A stretch of DNA of 64,000 nucleotides from Sporosarcina quadrami (GCF_014836615.1 NZ_JACSQN010000008.1:121688-185687), one strand, 5' to 3'; numbered from the stretch's first letter, positions 55,009-64,000 are shown. Made by a program: numbers and translations. Notes: generated from the letters alone by a model not told the origin.

Positions 55009-55833
55009 ATGACATTCCAAGACCAAATTATAGAGCAATTGAAAAGTAAACCAACGATAAATCCAAAAGAGGAAATCCGTAAATCTATTGATTTCATGAA
55101 GGAATATTTGATTAAAAACCCATTTATCAATGGATATGTGCTAGGCATTTCAGGTGGTCAAGACTCAACATTAGTCGGTAAGCTCGCACAGATGGCTGTA
55201 GATGAATTAAATGAAGAAAATAAAACAGATCGCTATCAGTTCATAGCAATCAGACTTCCTTACGGTAAACAGTTTGATGAAGACGATTGTCAAGATGCGC
55301 TCAATTTCATTCAACCATCGAAAATTTATACAGTAGATATTAAAGCAGCTGTGGATGCAAGTGAACTTGCGTTAAAAAAAGCTGGTATTATCATTTCTGA
55401 CTATACAAAAGGGAATGACAAAGCGAGAGAACGCATGAAGGTGCAATATGCTATTGCAGCAACTCATAGCTGTGTCGTGCTTGGTTCAGACCATGCTGCT
55501 GAAGCAATCACAGGATTTTACACGAAATTCGGCGACGGTGGTGCAGATCTCATGCCACTTTACCGTCTGAACAAACGACAAGGTAGGGAATTGCTGCAAA
55601 AGCTTGGAGCACCAGAGCATTTGTACAATAAAGTCCCTACCGCAGATTTAGAAGAAGACAAACCTGCTATTCCTGACGAAGTTGCGTTAGGTGTAACTTA
55701 TGATGAAATTGATGATTACTTGGAAGGGAAAAAAGTATCTAACAAGGCACAAGAAACAATTGAAAGATATTATTCCCGTTCTGCACATAAACGACATATG
55801 CCTATTACGATATTTGATGATTTTTGGAAGTGA
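55009..55833 (+). CDS. nadE: NAD synthetase, ammonia-dependent
   Basis: 274 residues. The PP-loop [14 protein letters not shown] near residue 46 and [29 protein letters not shown] identify NadE. There is no N-terminal nitrilase/glutaminase domain, so amidation uses free ammonia, as in B. subtilis. Starts 12 nt after pncB with AAGGAGG, so the two genes form one operon. Ammonia use fits a ureolytic host. Confidence 0.95.
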   Translation: MTFQDQIIEQLKSKPTINPKEEIRKSIDFMKEYLIKNPFINGYVLGISGGQDSTLVGKLAQMAVDELNEENKTDRYQFIAIRLPYGKQFDEDDCQDALNFIQPSKIYTVDIKAAVDASELALKKAGIIISDYTKGNDKARERMKVQYAIAATHSCVVLGSDHAAEAITGFYTKFGDGGADLMPLYRLNKRQGRELLQKLGAPEHLYNKVPTADLEEDKPAIPDEVALGVTYDEIDDYLEGKKVSNKAQETIERYYSRSAHKRHMPITIFDDFWK

Positions 55834-55837
55834 AGGC

Positions 55838-55876
55838 AAAACCCGTTGGTGATTATATATCGCTGACGGGTTTTCT
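55838..55876 (+). terminator. Terminator of pncB-nadE
   Basis: AAAACCCGT / ACGGGTTTT stem with a large AT-rich loop, followed by CTC. Confidence 0.75.
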
Positions 55877-55903
55877 CATTTGGCATTAATCCGTTCATGA
55901 AGG

Positions 55904-55932
55904 TTGTGACACCTTCTTAAATACGTTATCAT
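55904..55932 (+). promoter_or_regulatory. Sigma-A promoter of yeaC-yeaD-yebA
   Basis: TTGTGA (55904-55909), a 17-nt spacer, and TATCAT (55927-55932). Confidence 0.55.
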
Positions 55933-56007
55933 GAAGTTACATTTTGTAAATTTTCGGACATGTTAGGATATGTTAATAGAAAGATGCTTTGAATTGGAGG
56001 AAATGGG

Positions 56008-56958
56008 ATGTCACATGAATTGGTAATTGAAAAGGTTTTATCTAATATTGATAGAGTGATGATTGGAAAACGGGATATCGCCGAACTTAGCATGACAGCA
56101 TTGCTGGCAGGAGGGCACGTCCTTCTTGAAGACGTTCCGGGTGTCGGTAAGACTATGATGGTAAAAGCGTTAGCGCGTTCGATCGGTGCTACGTTCAAAC
56201 GGATTCAGTTCACACCAGATCTATTGCCGTCCGATGTGCTTGGCGTATCGATTTATAATCCGAAAGAGATGGAATTTGAATTCAGACCAGGGCCGATTAT
56301 CGGTAATATCGTCTTGGCGGATGAAATCAATCGTACTTCACCAAAGACTCAAGCAGCTTTACTGGAAAGTATGGAAGAGTCTTCTGTAACGATTGACGGG
56401 GAAACAATTCGCATACCCCAACCGTTCTTTGTTATGGCAACGCAAAACCCGATAGAATATGAAGGAACATATCCTTTGCCAGAAGCGCAACTTGACCGCT
56501 TTCTTTTTAAACTAAGAATGGGTTATCCGAAGAGACTTGAAGAAGTGGAAGTATTAGTAAGAGCAGAAAAATCGGTGCCAATCGATGAACTTGAACCAGT
56601 ACTTTCAATAGAGGATTTGACAGTTTTGCAAAAAGCTGTGAAAGACGTTGATGTCGACCATTCAGTTAAAGCGTATATGGTCGACTGTGCAGCAGAGACC
56701 CGTTTGAATCCATACGTATATTTAGGCGTCAGTCCACGTGGTTCCCTAGCTCTCATGAAATCATGCCAAGCATATGCACTCATAAAAGGACGCACATTCG
56801 TAACGCCGGATGACGTTAAATATTTAGCGCCATTCGTCTTTGGACATAGAATTATTCTAAAGCCGGAAGCCAAGTACGAAGGGATAACGACAACGGAAAT
56901 TGTTGAAAGGATCCTTGCAAAAGTAAGTGTGCCGATTGATCGGGTGAGGACGAGATGA
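56008..56958 (+). CDS. yeaC: MoxR-family AAA+ ATPase (YeaC)
   Basis: 316 residues. Walker A DVPGVGKTMM, Walker B IVLADEINR, sensor 1 MATQNPIEYEGTYPLPEAQLDRF, as in MoxR proteins. MoxR ATPases act as chaperones that assemble or activate partner complexes, usually with a DUF58 protein, which is the next gene (4-nt overlap). The operon order yeaC-yeaD-yebA followed by guaA is that of Bacillus. A GGAGG site precedes the ATG. Confidence 0.92.
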   Translation: MSHELVIEKVLSNIDRVMIGKRDIAELSMTALLAGGHVLLEDVPGVGKTMMVKALARSIGATFKRIQFTPDLLPSDVLGVSIYNPKEMEFEFRPGPIIGNIVLADEINRTSPKTQAALLESMEESSVTIDGETIRIPQPFFVMATQNPIEYEGTYPLPEAQLDRFLFKLRMGYPKRLEEVEVLVRAEKSVPIDELEPVLSIEDLTVLQKAVKDVDVDHSVKAYMVDCAAETRLNPYVYLGVSPRGSLALMKSCQAYALIKGRTFVTPDDVKYLAPFVFGHRIILKPEAKYEGITTTEIVERILAKVSVPIDRVRTR

Positions 56959-58163
56959 AGAAAAGAGGTTCATGGTTTTCGATAACTGGCCGACTCGTTT
57001 TCATTATCGCATTATGCATTGCAAGCTACGTGTTTGCAATGTTCCAAGGCGGTAAGGTGAGTTGGACAATCTTTTACGTCATGATGCCATTTCTTCTCTA
57101 CTCAGCAGCGTTATTTTTGTATCCTATTAAGACGCTGAATACGGTTCGAACATTCCAATCAAAAACAATAGAAAAAGGCGGAAAATTGGTTGTCACCATT
57201 TCTGTTAGTCGCGCCATCCCTTTTCCGCTACTTTATACCGTTCTAACAGATAAGTGGACGGAGCCTATTATGGAAGAGAATTCTCAACATAATCATAAAC
57301 ACTTTTTTGTTTTCGGATTTAAGAGAAACGTGGATTTTACGTATGAAATAGAACACATCCCTCGAGGAGAACATATTGCAGAAGGCATCGAAATTGAAGT
57401 GTCGGACTTTTTTGGGTGGATTAAGAAAAGCGTTTTCTATCCAGTGAAGGACACGATTCTTGTCTATCCAAATACGGTACCGATACATTACGCGTCTATG
57501 GATGCTCAATTTGATCGTGGTGCAAGAATTGCTCCTTATTCACTCATCAAGGATACAACAATGGCAACGGGTGTGCGAGATTATCAGGCTGGTGACCGGG
57601 TATCGTGGATTCACTGGAAATCGTTTGCTCGGACACAGACGTTAATGACGAAGGAGTTTGAAGATCGACAGTCGGAAGATTTGATTGTCTTACTTGATGG
57701 AAGGGAATCTATAGTGTTCGAAAGTCAAGTGGAATTGTGTGCTTCCATTTTGGAAGAAGCAATATCGCACCAGGCGACTGTCTCGTTCATCTCAGTCGGT
57801 GAGGAGACGAAAATCTTCCCATTCATCCATTCATCTGATCAGTTCCATACGGTATTCGTCCATTTGGCTAAATTACAACCTGCTCAAGTGAATGATGTAC
57901 ATTTAGCAGATAGCTCCGTTATTGAATCATTATCAGGTAGCTTGATTATTATAACGAGTAATCCCGATTGGGCGTTCATCCAATCCGCTAATAGTTTAGC
58001 TCCAAGTGCCAAATCTATTATTTGTTTCGTTGTAGTGGAAGAGAAAAAAACGAGGTCTGCAGTGTTACAAGAGCAATTGCGGCTTCTTAAATCCAAAGGC
58101 TTTAAAGTTCATGTTGTTACTCAACCGCAATTTGCTGATGCTCTGAGGGAGGTGTCCGCTTGA
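56955..58163 (+). CDS. yeaD: DUF58 / von Willebrand-like membrane protein (YeaD)
   Basis: 402 residues. Two hydrophobic helices near the N-terminus (about 12-30 and 38-56) anchor it. The C-terminal half contains the DUF58 signature DYQAGDRVSWIHWKSFAR followed by a vWA-like segment with LIVLLDGRES. Works with the MoxR ATPase and the transglutaminase-domain protein in an envelope complex whose task is not known. Overlaps yeaC by ATGA and the next gene by one base. Confidence 0.9.
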   Translation: MKKRGSWFSITGRLVFIIALCIASYVFAMFQGGKVSWTIFYVMMPFLLYSAALFLYPIKTLNTVRTFQSKTIEKGGKLVVTISVSRAIPFPLLYTVLTDKWTEPIMEENSQHNHKHFFVFGFKRNVDFTYEIEHIPRGEHIAEGIEIEVSDFFGWIKKSVFYPVKDTILVYPNTVPIHYASMDAQFDRGARIAPYSLIKDTTMATGVRDYQAGDRVSWIHWKSFARTQTLMTKEFEDRQSEDLIVLLDGRESIVFESQVELCASILEEAISHQATVSFISVGEETKIFPFIHSSDQFHTVFVHLAKLQPAQVNDVHLADSSVIESLSGSLIIITSNPDWAFIQSANSLAPSAKSIICFVVVEEKKTRSAVLQEQLRLLKSKGFKVHVVTQPQFADALREVSA

Positions 58164-60352
58164 TGAATGAAGGCAAGACGGATATTCGACTTTTGTTATT
58201 CATGTATGGACTTGCATTTATATTGCTGTGGGAATGGCTGTTGCCAGTTGGTGAACTAACAGATACTGACCATTTAAGCATCTTTCTTTATTTTACCGGG
58301 CTGTCATTTATTTTCGGTTTACTGAGATTTAGATGGTGGATTTCTATTCCGTTAAAAGTTATATATTTATTCTTTGCACTTCATTATGTGTTTTATGACA
58401 CGATATTCATTGGTCGGGAAACGGTCAATACATTACTTGCTGACCTGTCATCCAATTTCTCTATTATGGCTGTTGGTGATTGGGAGAACATTACAAATCC
58501 ATTCAGAACTGTCTTATTTTTCGTCTTGCTTTGGATGACAATCTATTTAATTCGTCATTGGATCGAAGTTCGCAAGAGCATTCTGCTTTTCTATGCAATG
58601 ACTGTCATTTTCATTGCTGTGTTAGATACTTTTAGTTCCTATAATGCAGATGGTGCGATTTTCCGGATCATGATTTCAGGATTGTTATTATTAGGTTTGT
58701 TGACGATATCAAAACTTGCTGAAAAACATGGCCGCAAACTGAGCGTCGGAATGTTCATCTCCTTATCGCTGCCAGTAGTATTTGCAGTCTTTGTGAGCGG
58801 TACATTGGCGAGTTTCATGCCCGAACAAGAACCTGCATGGGCGGATCCTATACCGTTTTTAAAATCACTTGTTAATGGTGATAGTGCGGTTGGTAGTGGC
58901 GAAAGCATTTCTCAAAGTGGTTATGACCCCGATGATTCTAAGCTCGGTGGTTCTTTCGCTCAAGATAGTACTGTCGTTTTTAAAGCAGTTGTTCCTAAAA
59001 AGCAATATTGGAGAATTGAAACGAAAAACACATATACGTCAAAAGGATGGGAGCAAAATCGTATTTATTCGGACCCATTGAGCATTCAGCCTGGTGACCT
59101 GTTAGTAGATGATATGACAATCATGTCAGAGGATAATGAATTACAAACAGCCTCCATTCAAATGAAGACTCCTTTGCCATATCTTGTTTATCCTTACGGT
59201 ACGTCAACAATTCATACTGCTTTAGATGTTGAGTTGAATTATCAGCCAGAAAATGGTCGGTATTGGGCACGGGAAGATGGAGTGAGGATCGAACTCGAAT
59301 CGTACAGCATTGATTTTACCGAATACGACTTATACAGCTTGAAAGCTTTGCGTGAAACATATCCCGAACAATATGGTCCGGAAGTTGCTCAATATCTACA
59401 GTTGCCTGAAAATGTACCAGATCGTGTCAGGGAATTGGCGATGAGCATAACAGAGACCGAAGAAAGTGTTTATGAGAAAGTGAAGAAAGTGGAACGGTAT
59501 TTCGGCAGAAACGGATTTGTCTATGATCAGCAAAATGTTGCAATACCGCAAGGCGACGAAGATTATGTAGATCAATTTCTATTTGATACTAAACGAGGGT
59601 ACTGTGATAACTTTTCGACATCGATGGTCGTCCTCTTGCGTGCAGCAGATATACCAGCTCGTTGGGCAAAAGGTTTTGCTCCGGGGGAAGGGAAGAAGAA
59701 TTCAAGAGGAATGACGGAATATACAATTACGAACAATGAAGCTCATTCATGGGTAGAAGCGTATATTCCTAAGTTCGGATGGATGCCGTTTGAACCGACA
59801 ATCGGTTTCTCAAATCCAACTCAAATTGATTATGATATCGAGCTCGACACAAGCGATCCTCAAATTCCAGAAATGGAAGAACAAATTCGGCAAGAACAAG
59901 AATTGATTGAAACGCCTGAACGTGTCCAGCAAAAGAGCAATGCGAACTCCTTGTGGTCTGCTGTTAAAGATTTCGGTAAAAAATACAAGTGGTTGCTATT
60001 CATCTGTTTAGCTGTTACAGCGCTCATTTTCCGGAGTATTTATTCCAACAGAGGGAAATGGCTACCTAAATTACTTATCAAGGCGAATCGAACTAAAAAG
60101 AGTGACTGGGAGCAGTTCACAAAACAGTATAAAATCCTTCTTAAACAGTTAGATCGTATTGGATTGAAAAGATCTAACAATATGACGTTATCCGAATACG
60201 CAAATTTGGTTGACAGTCATTATGGAGGCGGCAGAATGGGAAGACTCACAAAAGTATATGAACAAGGCTTTTATGGAGGGTATACAACTAACCAAGATTG
60301 GCAAGCTTTGAAGGAAATGTGGGAAAGTTTAATCAATAGTGCATCGGGTTGA
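58163..60352 (+). CDS. yebA: Membrane protein with transglutaminase-like domain (YebA, TgpA type)
   Basis: 729 residues from the ATG at 58163, overlapping the yeaD stop and preceded by GGGAGGTG. About six N-terminal membrane helices, an extracytoplasmic region of about 380 residues with the transglutaminase core (cysteine in RGYCDNFSTSM, histidine in NEAHSWVEAY, GWMPFEPT for the third residue), another helix near 615, and a cytoplasmic tail. Glu replaces the more common Asp in GWxPFxPT. A papain-like peptidase or transglutaminase activity outside the membrane is likely. Confidence 0.9.
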   Translation: MNEGKTDIRLLLFMYGLAFILLWEWLLPVGELTDTDHLSIFLYFTGLSFIFGLLRFRWWISIPLKVIYLFFALHYVFYDTIFIGRETVNTLLADLSSNFSIMAVGDWENITNPFRTVLFFVLLWMTIYLIRHWIEVRKSILLFYAMTVIFIAVLDTFSSYNADGAIFRIMISGLLLLGLLTISKLAEKHGRKLSVGMFISLSLPVVFAVFVSGTLASFMPEQEPAWADPIPFLKSLVNGDSAVGSGESISQSGYDPDDSKLGGSFAQDSTVVFKAVVPKKQYWRIETKNTYTSKGWEQNRIYSDPLSIQPGDLLVDDMTIMSEDNELQTASIQMKTPLPYLVYPYGTSTIHTALDVELNYQPENGRYWAREDGVRIELESYSIDFTEYDLYSLKALRETYPEQYGPEVAQYLQLPENVPDRVRELAMSITETEESVYEKVKKVERYFGRNGFVYDQQNVAIPQGDEDYVDQFLFDTKRGYCDNFSTSMVVLLRAADIPARWAKGFAPGEGKKNSRGMTEYTITNNEAHSWVEAYIPKFGWMPFEPTIGFSNPTQIDYDIELDTSDPQIPEMEEQIRQEQELIETPERVQQKSNANSLWSAVKDFGKKYKWLLFICLAVTALIFRSIYSNRGKWLPKLLIKANRTKKSDWEQFTKQYKILLKQLDRIGLKRSNNMTLSEYANLVDSHYGGGRMGRLTKVYEQGFYGGYTTNQDWQALKEMWESLINSASG

Positions 60353-60401
60353 TTTTTTTTAATGAAAGCAGTAAGATAAGAAAAAAGAACAACCGATTGG
60401 C

Positions 60402-60472
60402 CCTCATATATGTCTGATAATATGGTTCAGACGTTTCTACAAAGTCACCGATAATGACTTGTCTATGAAGGC
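60402..60472 (+). promoter_or_regulatory. Purine (guanine-type) riboswitch upstream of guaA
   Basis: CCTCATA / TATGAAGG P1, the conserved ATAATATGG, GTTTCTAC and GTCTATGA blocks, and P2/P3 loops typical of the purine aptamer. The pyrimidine before TATG is C, which specifies guanine or hypoxanthine rather than adenine. Confidence 0.92.
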
Positions 60473-60512
60473 GGGGATAGGACTGTCCTATTTCTGTCCG
60501 TAGTAGAATGTT

Positions 60513-60558
60513 GAGACGCGTGGAAAGAAGAACTTTCTTACGCGTCTTTGCTGATTTT
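60513..60558 (+). terminator. Riboswitch-controlled terminator before guaA
   Basis: GACGCGT (60515-60521) / ACGCGTC (60540-60546) with inner AAAG/CTTT pairing, followed by TTTGCTGATTTTT. Expected to form when guanine is bound. Confidence 0.8.
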
Positions 60559-60594
60559 TGAGGGATCGGAATTTAATTGGAAGAGGTGGATCAA

Positions 60595-62142
60595 TTGTCA
60601 ACAACTCCTTTATTGGTCGAACAGGAAAAAATCGTCGTATTGGATTACGGAAATGCTCATAACCAACTCATTACACGTACAGTTCGTGAGTTTGGTGTTT
60701 ATAGTGAATTGCATCCTCACACAGTTACAGCAGAAGAAATCAAAGGAATGAATGCTGTCGGAATAATCTTATCTGGTGGAGCGGCATCTGCAGATGAAGC
60801 GGCATACGAAATAGATGCTAGCATTTTCGATTTAGGAATTCCTATTCTTGGTGTTGCGTACGGTTCCAATTTAATCGCCAATAACTTCGAAGGTACTGTC
60901 TCGGCATCTGAAAGCGATTCGGATGTACAAGAAGTGACATTTGACGGAGCGTCAAAACTTTTCGCTTCTCTTGAAGGAAAACAAACTGTTCTTATGAGTA
61001 AAGGACATGCAGTATCATCTATGCCTGCTGGCTTTACTGCAATTGCGACAGATTCCAAAGGTGAAATTGTAGCGTTCCAAAATGAGGACAAGCATGTGTA
61101 TGGCTTACAGTTCCATCCAGAAGCTGCACAAACTGAAAACGGCAAAGAAATCTTGCGCCAATTCGTATCAGCTATCTGTGAAGCAAAAGACAGCTGGACA
61201 ATGAAAAGCTTCATTGACATAGAGGTTGAAAAGATCCGTGCTCAAGTTGGGGACCGTAAAGTACTTTGTGCATTAAGTGGCGGAGTTGATTCTTCAGTTG
61301 TTGCTACATTAATTCACCGTGCAATCGGTGATCAGTTAACGTGTATTTTCGTAGACCACGGCCTACTTCGTAAGTATGAAGTGGAAAGTGTTGTAGATAC
61401 ATTCACTAATCAGTTCCATATGAACTTCATTAAAGTCGATGCCAAGAAACGTTTCTTAGACAAACTGGCAGGAGTCACTGATCCAGAACAAAAACGTAAA
61501 ATTATCGGTAGTGAATTCATTTATGTGTTTGATGAAGAGTCAGGAAAACTGGAAGGCATTGACTTCTTGGCACAAGGAACAATCTATGCAGACATCATCG
61601 AAAGTGGAACTGCAACAAAAGAAGTGATTAAATCTCATCATAACGTTGGCGGTCTTCCTGAAGATATGGACTTCGAATTGATTGAACCATTAAAGGCGTT
61701 GTTCAAGGATGAAGTGCGTGCGGTTGGTGCAGAACTTGGTTTGCCATCTGAAATCGTTAATCGTCAGCCATTCCCAGGTCCGGGACTAGGCGTAAGAGTG
61801 TTGGGTGAAATTACAGAAGCTAAACTTGATATTGTACGCGAGGCGGACTGGATTCTTCGTGAAGAGATCGCGAAAGCTGGTCTTGATCGTGAAATTTGGC
61901 AGTACTTCGCAATCCTTCCTGATATCCGCAGCGTAGGCGTGAGAAACGAAAAACGATCTTACGATTATGCAATCGGTCTTCGCGCAGTCCATTCTGTAGA
62001 TGGAATGACAGCAGACTGGGCAAGAATCCCTTGGGATATCCTCGAGAAGATCAGTACACGTATTACGGCTGAAGTAGATCATGTAAACCGCGTTGTTTAT
62101 GATATTACTGCAAAACCACCAGGAACAATTGAGTGGGAATAA
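60595..62142 (+). CDS. guaA: GMP synthase with a degenerate glutamine amidotransferase domain
   Basis: 515 residues from a TTG at 60595, with AGAGGTGG 6 nt upstream. The synthetase half is fully conserved: PP-loop [30 protein letters not shown], the dimerisation end [12 protein letters not shown]. The class I amidotransferase half (1-195) keeps overall similarity ([12 protein letters not shown]) but its GxCYGMQ nucleophile motif reads GVAYGSN: the cysteine is Ala88, codon GCG at 60856-60858. SGGPNS is SGGAAS and the FHPEVRHSE tail is FHPEAAQTE. Only the His174 and Glu176 triad residues remain. Amidation of XMP by free ammonia is the expected activity. The conserved locus before pbuG argues it is the cell's ancestral guaA. 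Confidence 0.93.
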   Translation: MSTTPLLVEQEKIVVLDYGNAHNQLITRTVREFGVYSELHPHTVTAEEIKGMNAVGIILSGGAASADEAAYEIDASIFDLGIPILGVAYGSNLIANNFEGTVSASESDSDVQEVTFDGASKLFASLEGKQTVLMSKGHAVSSMPAGFTAIATDSKGEIVAFQNEDKHVYGLQFHPEAAQTENGKEILRQFVSAICEAKDSWTMKSFIDIEVEKIRAQVGDRKVLCALSGGVDSSVVATLIHRAIGDQLTCIFVDHGLLRKYEVESVVDTFTNQFHMNFIKVDAKKRFLDKLAGVTDPEQKRKIIGSEFIYVFDEESGKLEGIDFLAQGTIYADIIESGTATKEVIKSHHNVGGLPEDMDFELIEPLKALFKDEVRAVGAELGLPSEIVNRQPFPGPGLGVRVLGEITEAKLDIVREADWILREEIAKAGLDREIWQYFAILPDIRSVGVRNEKRSYDYAIGLRAVHSVDGMTADWARIPWDILEKISTRITAEVDHVNRVVYDITAKPPGTIEWE

Positions 62143-62157
62143 AAAAATACGTAACAT

Positions 62158-62224
62158 CATCGTATAATCTTGGGGATATGGCCTGAGAGTCTCTACCGGA
62201 CACCTTAAATGTTCGCCTACGATG
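62158..62224 (+). promoter_or_regulatory. Purine (guanine-type) riboswitch upstream of pbuG
   Basis: P1 CATCGTA (62158-62164) pairs with TACGATG (62218-62224). The core shows TATAATC, GATATGG, GTCTCTACC and CCTACGATG. The C before TACG specifies guanine or hypoxanthine. Confidence 0.93.
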
Positions 62225-62273
62225 ACTGGAGTAAAGGATATTACTTTAATCTGGTTATCTTTTGGGAAGTATA

Positions 62274-62302
62274 CGGGCAGTATTCGTATGCTTCCTTTTT
62301 TT
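62274..62302 (+). terminator. Riboswitch-controlled terminator before pbuG
   Basis: GGAAGTATACG / CGTATGCTTCC stem followed by T7. Confidence 0.9.
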
Positions 62303-62379
62303 GTTGGCACAATTTCAAATGATTATTTTGTCTGAAGTATGCACTGTATACTATAAACTTACATAAAAGGGCGGTATTC

Positions 62380-63714
62380 ATGAAGAAGTATTTTGAGTTC
62401 GAAAAGTTAGGTACAAACTATCGCAGAGAAATTATCGGTGGATTGACGACGTTTTTGGCAATGGCATATATATTGGCGGTTAATCCACTTGTCCTTTCAC
62501 TCGACGCAGTTCCGGATTTACCAGACGCAATGCGTATGGACAAAGGCGCGGTATTTGTCGCAACTGCTTTGGCAGCAGCTGTCGGTTCGATATTCATGGG
62601 GTTAATCGCAAGATACCCGATAGGTCTTGCTCCAGGTATGGGGCTGAACGCATTCTTCGCGTTTTCTGTCGTATTAGGGTATGGAATCCCTTGGCAAACT
62701 GCATTGACAGGTGTTTTGTTCTCAGGGGTTATCTTTATTATTTTATCTTTGACAGGATTACGTGAAATGATCATCAATGCTATTCCGGCACAGCTGAAAT
62801 ATGCAGTTGGGGCAGGGATTGGATTATTCATCACTTTCCTAGGTTTACAAAATGCCAATATCATTGTCGCTGATCCAAATACACTTGTAGCATTGGGGAA
62901 CTTGGCAAACGGCCCGACCCTTCTTGCGATTTTCGGATTAGTTATTACAGTAATTATGATGGTGCGTAAAATTAAAGGTGCCATCTTCTACGGTATGATT
63001 ATGACAACTGTACTTGGAATGTTCGTCAGTCTAATCGATTTGCCGTCTCATATTGTAGCAAAAGTTCCAAGTGTAGAATCTACCTTCGGAGTTGCATTCC
63101 ATTCGATCTTCAATGATCCGGCGTCTTTAATGACTACTCAATTCCTGGTCATAGTTATCACATTCTTATTTGTAGACTTTTTCGATACAGCAGGAACTTT
63201 GGTTGCAGTAGCTACACAAGCCGGACTTATGAAAGATGATAAGTTGCCTCGCGCTGGAAAGGCATTACTCGCAGATTCATTAGCAACAGTAACCGGATCT
63301 GTTTTCGGGACTTCAACAACTACTTCATATATTGAATCGACTGCAGGAGTTGCAGCGGGTGCACGAACAGGGTTCTCTTCTATAGTAGTGGGCGTGCTGT
63401 TCCTTCTATCTTTGTTCTTCTCTCCACTTTTGTTCGTCATCACTCCTGAAGTGACGGCGCCTGCGTTAATTATTGTAGGTGTACTAATGGTTTCTACATT
63501 AGGCAACATTGAATGGACGAAGTTCGAAATTGCTGTCCCTGCATTTTTCACAATCATTGCAATGCCGTTAACGTACAGTATTGCAACGGGAATCGCTATC
63601 GGTTTTGTATTCTATCCAATAACAATGTTACTCAGTGGTAGAAGGAAAGAAATACATCCAATCATGTATGGACTCTTTGTTATCTTTATTCTTTATTTCA
63701 TTTTCATTGAATAG
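62380..63714 (+). CDS. pbuG: Hypoxanthine/guanine permease (NCS2 family)
   Basis: 444 residues with 12 or more hydrophobic segments. AzgA/PbuG-branch motifs: TTFLAMAYILAVNPL, APGMGLNAFFAF, FVDFFDTAGTLVAVA and SYIESTAGVAAGARTGFSS. Imports guanine and hypoxanthine with protons. Its riboswitch shuts it off when guanine is plentiful. The guaA-pbuG order is the same as in B. subtilis. A GGGCGG-type site precedes the ATG. Confidence 0.95.
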   Translation: MKKYFEFEKLGTNYRREIIGGLTTFLAMAYILAVNPLVLSLDAVPDLPDAMRMDKGAVFVATALAAAVGSIFMGLIARYPIGLAPGMGLNAFFAFSVVLGYGIPWQTALTGVLFSGVIFIILSLTGLREMIINAIPAQLKYAVGAGIGLFITFLGLQNANIIVADPNTLVALGNLANGPTLLAIFGLVITVIMMVRKIKGAIFYGMIMTTVLGMFVSLIDLPSHIVAKVPSVESTFGVAFHSIFNDPASLMTTQFLVIVITFLFVDFFDTAGTLVAVATQAGLMKDDKLPRAGKALLADSLATVTGSVFGTSTTTSYIESTAGVAAGARTGFSSIVVGVLFLLSLFFSPLLFVITPEVTAPALIIVGVLMVSTLGNIEWTKFEIAVPAFFTIIAMPLTYSIATGIAIGFVFYPITMLLSGRRKEIHPIMYGLFVIFILYFIFIE

Positions 63715-63736
63715 AAGTGGACTTGTTAAGTAATTC

Positions 63737-63784
63737 GACTGTGGATGAAGCCTTATGTAAAGGGCTTCTCCACAGTCTTTTTTC
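63737..63784 (+). terminator. Terminator of pbuG
   Basis: GACTGTGGA / TCCACAGTC with inner GAAGCC/GGGCTTC pairing, followed by T6. Confidence 0.92.
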
Positions 63785-63835
63785 TATTAAATTATAAAGG
63801 GATTCACTTGTATGAAAAAAAGATGTTTAAAATCG

Positions 63836-63864
63836 TTGACATGTCGAAAGTGATTTGGTATAGT
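63836..63864 (+). promoter_or_regulatory. Strong promoter of an rRNA operon
   Basis: TTGACA (63836-63841), a 17-nt spacer, and TATAGT (63859-63864). The following 130 nt contain CTTGAAAACTGAACAGC and AAAACGTCAAC, typical of pre-16S leaders in Bacillales. No other promoter in the window is as close to consensus. Confidence 0.75.
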
Positions 63865-63870
63865 TATAAA

Positions 63871-64000
63871 GCAGTCGAGAGAACAACACAAACCGACAGC
63901 TTAAGACAATGAATGATAAATAAACAATGAACCTTGAAAACTGAACAGCAAAACGTCAACAATACAAGTTCTGAAACCGGCTTGCCGGTGAACGGACAAA
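63871..64000 (+). other. 5' leader of a ribosomal RNA operon (16S lies beyond the edge)
   Basis: A non-coding, AT-rich start followed by the leader element CCTTGAAAACTGAAC and an ACCGGCTTGCCGGT hairpin-forming end. The 16S start (AGAGTTTGATC) is not yet reached. No open frame was found. Confidence 0.65.

Noticed and set aside
63871..64000. 16S rRNA gene start
   Set aside because: Only leader sequence is present; the conserved 16S 5' end is not reached before the window closes.

Overview
The window reads as a chromosomal segment of a low-to-mid GC, endospore-forming, ureolytic member of the Bacillota, most likely a Sporosarcina-type Planococcaceae. This rests on a gerA-type germinant receptor operon, YjcZ and YtfJ/GerW sporulation proteins, a complete urease operon, a SAM-I (S-box) leader on metI, and the Bacillus-conserved order yeaC-yeaD-yebA-guaA-pbuG. 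An rRNA-operon-type promoter and leader sit at the right edge. No phage, insertion sequence, CRISPR array or tRNA was seen. Organism and functions are inferred from reading the sequence only; no database search was run.

Layout. 1-4.4 kb: gerAB (3' part), gerAA and two tandem gerAC copies. 4.5-7.8 kb (minus): a methyl-accepting chemotaxis protein with a flagellar-sigma-like promoter, then guanine deaminase. 7.9-12.3 kb: AlkD-like glycosylase, a serine beta-lactamase-like hydrolase, and a LytTR/GHKL two-component system on the minus strand. 12.6-16.6 kb: a paired M16 protease operon and BrnQ. 16.8-20.9 kb: YjcZ, an aberrant long ATP-sulfurylase homologue, and a class B PBP. 21-28.8 kb: a conserved hypothetical, an ABC-F ATPase, a PadR-led three-gene operon, YtfJ, an MFS transporter, a squalene/phytoene synthase-like protein and a YheE-like small protein. 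28.8-33.8 kb: ureABCEFGD. 33.8-34.6 kb: a compact RNA-like locus and a cluster of very small genes, one frameshifted. 34.7-35.8 kb: ogt-type methyltransferase and an FMN reductase. 35.9-41.9 kb (minus): an App-type oligopeptide ABC operon (D-F-A-B-C). 42-44.3 kb (minus): SAM-I riboswitch, metI and a cyclase-family hydrolase. 44.4-53.4 kb: a PucR regulator followed by a probable ectoine-degradation operon. 53.5-55.8 kb: pncB-nadE. 56-63.7 kb: yeaC-yeaD-yebA, then guaA and pbuG, each behind its own guanine-type riboswitch. 63.8-64 kb: rRNA operon promoter and leader.

The most striking observation is that guaA encodes a GMP synthase whose synthetase half is well conserved while its glutamine amidotransferase half has lost the nucleophilic cysteine (Ala in the GxCYG motif) and other motif residues, keeping only the His and Glu of the triad. 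In a ureolytic cell this suggests an ammonia-dependent GMP synthase. The window also holds urease, guanine deaminase and an ammonia-dependent NadE, so ammonia production and direct ammonia use are a recurring theme.

Other unusual items are an ATP-sulfurylase homologue lacking the QTRN sulfate-binding motif and carrying about 175 extra C-terminal residues; an approximately 185-nt transcript unit with a 22-codon ORF whose Shine-Dalgarno lies in a long stem; five ATCGAT-centred units at exact 21-bp spacing upstream of the ectoine operon; and an M20 deacetylase where the described ectoine pathway uses the unrelated DoeB.
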